Made by a program: the position numbers and the translations under genes
NCBI GenBank assembly: GCA_034440575.1
Contig: JAOTOL010001661.1
Location: forward strand, 2,822,001-2,886,000
DNA from: Imbricaverruca yamaguchii
Taxonomy: Eukaryota; Arthropoda; Thecostraca; Neoverrucidae
Length of the DNA: 64,000 nt
Direction of reading: 5' to 3'
In this document: in pieces, positions 60,713 to 64,000 of the stretch
How the letters are laid out: each line of letters starts with the position of its first letter
Position numbering within the stretch: the first letter of the stretch is position 1
Notes under the pieces: model-generated
What the model saw: the letters and a program-made list of their open reading frames with translations, nothing else
Told to the model about the DNA's origin: nothing
Databases searched by the model: none

Positions 60713-61785
60713 TTCTAGAGTTGTAGCCTCCAGACGTGTACCGCACTGCACAGTGTACTAAAACGGCAATTTGGCATCTTCTCCTTAGGTGACCTCATTC
60801 GACCCAGGGACAAATTCAAATTGTTTTATCTAATAATCATAATGCTTTTGCTTACAATAAGAAATTTGCATTTGGTAGTCAGTCCAATATTTTCACTTGA
60901 CATGATATGCTGCCTCATAGACGTCATGCCAGATTTTGCCGATATGCGAAATTCCTATCATATGTGAATATTTATGTCAGTTTTTAAAATCCTTGCGGAA
61001 ATGTGACCTAGAAGATGAATTGCTTTGGATGCTAAATCAAGACGGCAATTTGACTTCCACCTTACTTGACTCGACGCCAGAAGGTGTTTACATCTGAAAT
61101 GTGAAGTACACTCTGTCTGTATTCTACCACAACTGACATTTGATATTATCCTAATGGCATGGATTGCATAAAAAATAACAGCTCTCGTAAACGGTGACAT
61201 ATTTTTACTTCACATGATTTGTGACGTCACCAATCCATCGTTTGTGGTGTATTGCAGCATTGCAAAAGGAATAACGAGTGTAATTTAATAGGTAGATGCC
61301 ATCTCTTAGAACTCATTGGTTGAATGTGCGACTTCAATGTGGAGCCCATTTTCGGATGCGCATAATATGTCAAAAAGTGTAATTTGACAGTTTCAGCGAG
61401 CGGGTGGAAAAAGCGAAGAACGCCTAATAAGGACCGCAATGTAACAGGTCGATCGATTGACCTTGGAGGCTGCACGGCAATACTCAGAATGCCATCTGGC
61501 ACTGCTATCCGTCATGATTCTCAGGCTTTATTAAAAGGTGAAGAATGGAATTTCAGCCCATGTCGTTAAAAATCTGGTGACTGTTGATCGTTGCTTCATT
61601 AATATTATGTTGTCTTTTAGCTGGTGCCGGCCGCGAGCATTGCACCACTTCGGACGGTTTGGATGGAGTCTGTCTCAGACAAGCCCGCTGCCCTGAAGAC
61701 AGGCAACTTCTCTCGACAACCTTCACCGAGTGTGCTGGCAACGCCAGACGCAGGACCAAGATGTGCTGCCCAACTCGCAACCAGG
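48645..61785 (+). CDS. Clip-domain gene, 5' part (signal peptide and two clip domains)
   Basis: Three exons join in one frame: 48645-48714, 54785-54937, 61621-61785, all with phase-1 introns. The product starts with a signal peptide and continues into two six-cysteine clip domains. Clip domains occur in arthropod extracellular serine proteases and pseudoproteases that act in prophenoloxidase activation, coagulation and Toll signalling. A paired-clip N-terminus is known in some prophenoloxidase-activating proteases, so a protease domain beyond 64 kb is a reasonable guess, but none is visible here. The two clip exons share phase and layout, which suggests exon duplication. The gene lies 13 kb right of, and divergent from, the multi-module gene. 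Confidence 0.8.
48698..48820 (+). repeat. Triplicated exon-intron junction, 43-bp unit
   Basis: CTGCTGCCGGGCTCAGA|GTAAGTGGCG starts at 48698, 48741 and 48784, placing GTAAGT donors at 48715, 48758 and 48801. Each copy carries the last 17 bases of the signal-peptide exon. Confidence 0.92.
48990..51240. other. Intron 1 of the clip gene, no further exon seen
   Basis: Mostly AT-rich, with no tandem repeats of note. A 110-codon open frame (49150-49482) begins with TTG and lacks splice or domain support. Confidence 0.4.
51270..51775 (+). repeat. 42-bp minisatellite carrying GTGAGT
   Basis: About 12 copies of GTGAGTCGACATCAGTGACG then GTGCTCCGCATCAGCCGGATGA, some 44 bases long (CAGAGTGACGG). Because 42 is a multiple of three, both strands have open repeats (MRSTVTDVDSLIRL on the minus strand). 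On the plus strand each unit contains GATGA|GTGAGTCG, but I see no exon for it. Confidence 0.9.
51916..51923 (-). promoter_or_regulatory. Possible TATA box
   Basis: Minus-strand TATATAAA followed by a GC-rich stretch (51770-51900). No convincing first exon follows, and the same bases read TTTATATA on the plus strand, so the orientation is uncertain. Confidence 0.25.
52105..52510 (+). repeat. 31-bp minisatellite GGAACGGAGATGATCCATGC
   Basis: About 12 copies, with the variable part ACACTGAGCAG, ACACTGTGCAG or ACACTGATCAG. Confidence 0.92.
52600..54650. other. Intron 1 continued, no exon seen
   Basis: Contains a compound (TA)n tract at 53700-53770. No domain-bearing open frame. Confidence 0.4.
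54668..54801 (+). repeat. Duplicated acceptor region of clip exon 2, 57-bp unit
   Basis: GCCGGCAG|GAGTTCGCCAGGAGTG occurs twice, with AG at 54727 and at 54784. The intervening TCACGTGACATCTCTGACAA is also repeated, with a third partial copy at 54668-54712. Confidence 0.9.
54785..54937 (+). CDS. Clip gene exon 2: clip domain 1
   Basis: Acceptor GTGCCGGCAG|GAGTTC, donor AGAACAG|GTGAGA, 153 bases. It encodes ECVTDDGLQGVCLRENRCP, a middle PCPGGG and closing KICCPK, the full six-Cys clip pattern with the CC pair at the end. Starting from the upstream duplicate acceptor (54728) would add 19 codons in frame without a stop. Confidence 0.85.
55190..55320 (+). repeat. Short CTGTGCC-rich tandem repeats
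   Basis: Irregular units of GTGCCCCTGTGCCGATAGT and CTCCTGTG over about 130 bases. Confidence 0.75.
55330..56520. other. Intron 2 of the clip gene, nothing recognised
   Basis: No repeats of note and no exon with matching phase found. Confidence 0.35.
56522..57495 (-). mobile_element. TTAA-bordered non-coding element, family 2, copy B
   Basis: Ends are TTAATACGCGTCCTGGAAGG at 56520 and, inverted, TTAATACGCGCCTTGGAGGG at 57495, giving terminal inverted repeats with a TTAA border. The interior matches 7020-8345 reversed. It carries GGGGGCGGATTCTGCCCCC near one end. Non-coding. Confidence 0.68.
58199..58347 (-). CDS. Possible exon antisense to the clip gene
   Basis: The minus strand reads DTKGAALTDRVVHSIAMG, TNVHFGATSKNC and NGPIFGRGTYHE, followed by a good donor CATGAG|GTATGT. 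An acceptor GTTCAG lies near 58343. The upstream side has three AACAAGGTAAGC-like donor copies in a row. The content looks coding but I recognise no family, and no partner exons are visible. Confidence 0.28.
58400..59440. other. Intron 2, nothing recognised
   Basis: A GC-richer stretch at 58720-58930 and 59170-59280 has no supported exon. No tRNA gene could be folded by eye. Confidence 0.35.
59440..60435. mobile_element. TGACCT-rich palindrome-ended element, family 3
   Basis: Begins CATTAACACTCGCACGTCC with a GGGGGGCAGATGTCTGCCCCCC palindrome and ends with GGAGGGGGCAAAAATTGCCTCC, the same end style as families 1 and 2. The interior is packed with AGGTCA/TGACCT words (for example TCAGGTGACCTCAGACACC, CCTGACCTGGTGACCTGACC). 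No open frame. A single copy here, so its limits are approximate. Confidence 0.5.
60435..60708 (+). repeat. Poly(A)/purine tract
   Basis: Two A runs (about 38 and 82 bases) separated by GAGAGAAAGAAAGAGAG and G9, preceded by further A/G-rich sequence. It directly follows the family 3 end. The extreme homopolymer length could be an assembly or sequencing artefact. Confidence 0.85.
60710..61620. other. Intron 2, end portion
   Basis: No exon before the clip exon at 61621. Contains GGTGACCTCATTCGACCC, a further TGACC-rich word next to the purine tract. Confidence 0.35.
61621..61785 (+). CDS. Clip gene exon 3: clip domain 2
   Basis: Acceptor ATGTTGTCTTTTAG|CTGGTG, donor AACCAGG|GTAAGAAA, 165 bases. 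It encodes REHCTTSDGLDGVCLRQARC, PEDRQLLSTTFTEC and TKMCCPTR, again six Cys with a final CC. It parallels exon 2 (DGLQGVCLRENRCP versus DGLDGVCLRQARCP). Same phase on both sides. Confidence 0.87.
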
Positions 61786-61789
61786 GTAA

Positions 61790-62639
61790 GAAATGCGTTG
61801 CTTCGAAACAGAATCTGAAGCGGAGAAGCTGTTGCAAGCTTGTCTGGTTTCATACTGACATCTAATTTAACCTCCGTGTCAACCGATGGCTTCTTGGATC
61901 GGTATAAACAGGATCTTGGGAATCACCATGGGAGTTTTGTGACGTTGTGCGGAAAGGACGGACATGTTTTTGTTTACCTTTGCCTCGTGGCCTTGCGCTA
62001 GATTTCGATACCCGTCAGACGCAATGGTAATGAGAACATCAGAGGATATACAATTAGAATATGAGAACTGGTGGGTTCTTGATGTAATTGAAGTACTCTG
62101 AAATCCGTGTCGCGTTTGTGTGAAGTGAGTCCGGGTGCTTACTAATATAATAGTGAAGAATATAGTTGCAATCTAGGGAACTTTATCTTCATAAAATATC
62201 ATGCGAAGTTGAGTTATTAAAGTTCCTTGTCACCAGATGTTCATTTCAGTGTCACTTACACTGATGTATTACAGATATTGTTACTTTCCAACTGTCTTGT
62301 GTTGCTATATGCTGGTACTTATGCGCCATTTGGCGCGTCGACCCCCAGCCACCGACGATCCGACCGGACTGGAAACCAGCCCGTGCACCTTGGTGGGTCG
62401 CGAACGCCTAAGCCACCGGAGGCTTTTCACGTTAAATGCGTTAAGCAATGTGCCTGGCATGATTTGCGTCACCATTGGTATCAAGGCGGACAGATTCCTC
62501 AATATTTTGTGAAGACTGACAATACGTACACGGGCGTTGCGTGGAAAGAATGCACCTACAACCTCGAATCTCCCCTAGGCAACTTTGCCATGGTGGAGCC
62601 GTTGTTGTTTTTGTTTTGTTTTTTAAATAAAGGATGGAA

Positions 62640-62640
<1 letters not shown>
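61790..62640. other. Downstream intron, no exon confirmed
   Basis: A stretch at 62345-62400 after CCCCCAG encodes TDDPTGLETSPCTL and could be a linker exon, but its donor (CTTG|GTGGGT) does not give the phase-1 end used elsewhere. Confidence 0.3.
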
Positions 62641-63661
<1,021 letters not shown>

Positions 63662-63664
63662 ATT

Positions 63665-64000
63665 AGCCCAGAACCAATCAACTTCAGCTTAAGCTGCTTG
63701 AGCCCCTCCCTAAATCAACATTGTACAAATTTCACTTCTACCATCCATTTCCACGTATGCAAGTGAGCAGATCACTGGCCCGTTTTGGTCATAGCTATTG
63801 CGGAAATAGCCTTAGAGGGAACAATTAATTTCCCCACCTTGCCAGCGCGCGTGCTTTTCGTTTGGACAATTCCACTGATTACGGCGAAACTTCATCCACT
63901 ATATCCCACTAAAATATGCCACCACCACACACGAGCCATTAATCAATATGGGCTTCCAACCACTAACCTACAAGTGGGAGGAAACCACGCTTTGCCAACA
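63665..64000. other. Right edge, nothing recognised
   Basis: No exon or repeat identified. A GCAA|GTGAGC donor-like site at 63763 is unsupported. Confidence 0.3.

Noticed and set aside
60371..60761. Poly-Phe and poly-Lys open frames
   Set aside because: Homopolymer A tracts; possibly even a sequencing artefact.
62345..62400. Linker exon of the clip gene
   Set aside because: Good CCCCCAG acceptor, but the donor leaves the wrong phase; not strong enough to list as CDS.

Overview
This is eukaryotic, intron-rich DNA. It has no operons, ribosome sites or long unbroken genes. It carries consensus GT-AG splice junctions, TATA boxes, LINE fragments, very abundant microsatellites and minisatellites, and two exons encoding six-cysteine clip domains. 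Clip domains and the repeated element at 24.3-26.4 kb point to an arthropod, possibly a crustacean. The species cannot be named from the sequence.

Left half (about 1.1-35.8 kb, minus strand): one long gene that I assembled by hand from 21 small exons. It starts behind a TATA box at 35.76 kb with a signal peptide (CDS start 35613) and runs leftwards to at least 1153; the 3' end is outside the window. After the signal exon the exons repeat as a three-exon module (called b, c, a here) seven times, with a7 missing. Every b exon has a length divisible by 3, every c exon leaves remainder 1 and every a exon remainder 2. The introns therefore follow phases 1-2-1 throughout, and no stop codon arises at any junction. 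Exon c ends in a C-x3-C motif followed by an aromatic/hydrophobic run. Exon a usually opens with C-x-C and ends in a short D-[VI]-x-[VL]-F/L strand. The layout recalls WSC or PAN-like cysteine modules, but copies are so diverged that I do not assign a family. The predicted product is a secreted multi-module protein of at least ~860 residues.

The most striking feature is that many minisatellites abut these exons, and their units contain the splice site itself: donor arrays at 3.1-3.4 and 14.3-15.25 kb, acceptor arrays at 5.5, 16.4-16.8, 18.3-18.5, 27.7-30.7 and 31.1-31.3 kb. The same pattern appears in the unrelated clip-domain gene on the right (three tandem donors at 48.7 kb; duplicated acceptor at 54.7 kb).

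Right half (48.6-61.8 kb, plus strand): the 5' part of a clip-domain gene: a signal-peptide exon and two phase-1 clip exons. It probably continues beyond 64 kb, perhaps into a serine protease.

Mobile DNA: a decayed copy of an uncharacterised repeated arthropod element (24.35-26.37 kb), a LINE gag/ORF1 remnant (36.4-37.4 kb), two 5'-truncated LINE 3' ends (32.4 and 63.0 kb), a short element with 13-bp target duplication (44.0-44.4 kb), and a family of TTAA-bordered, palindrome-ended, TGACCT-rich non-coding elements (6.2-8.35, 40.0-40.9, 56.5-57.5, 59.4-60.4 kb). The rest is intron or intergenic DNA with simple repeats.
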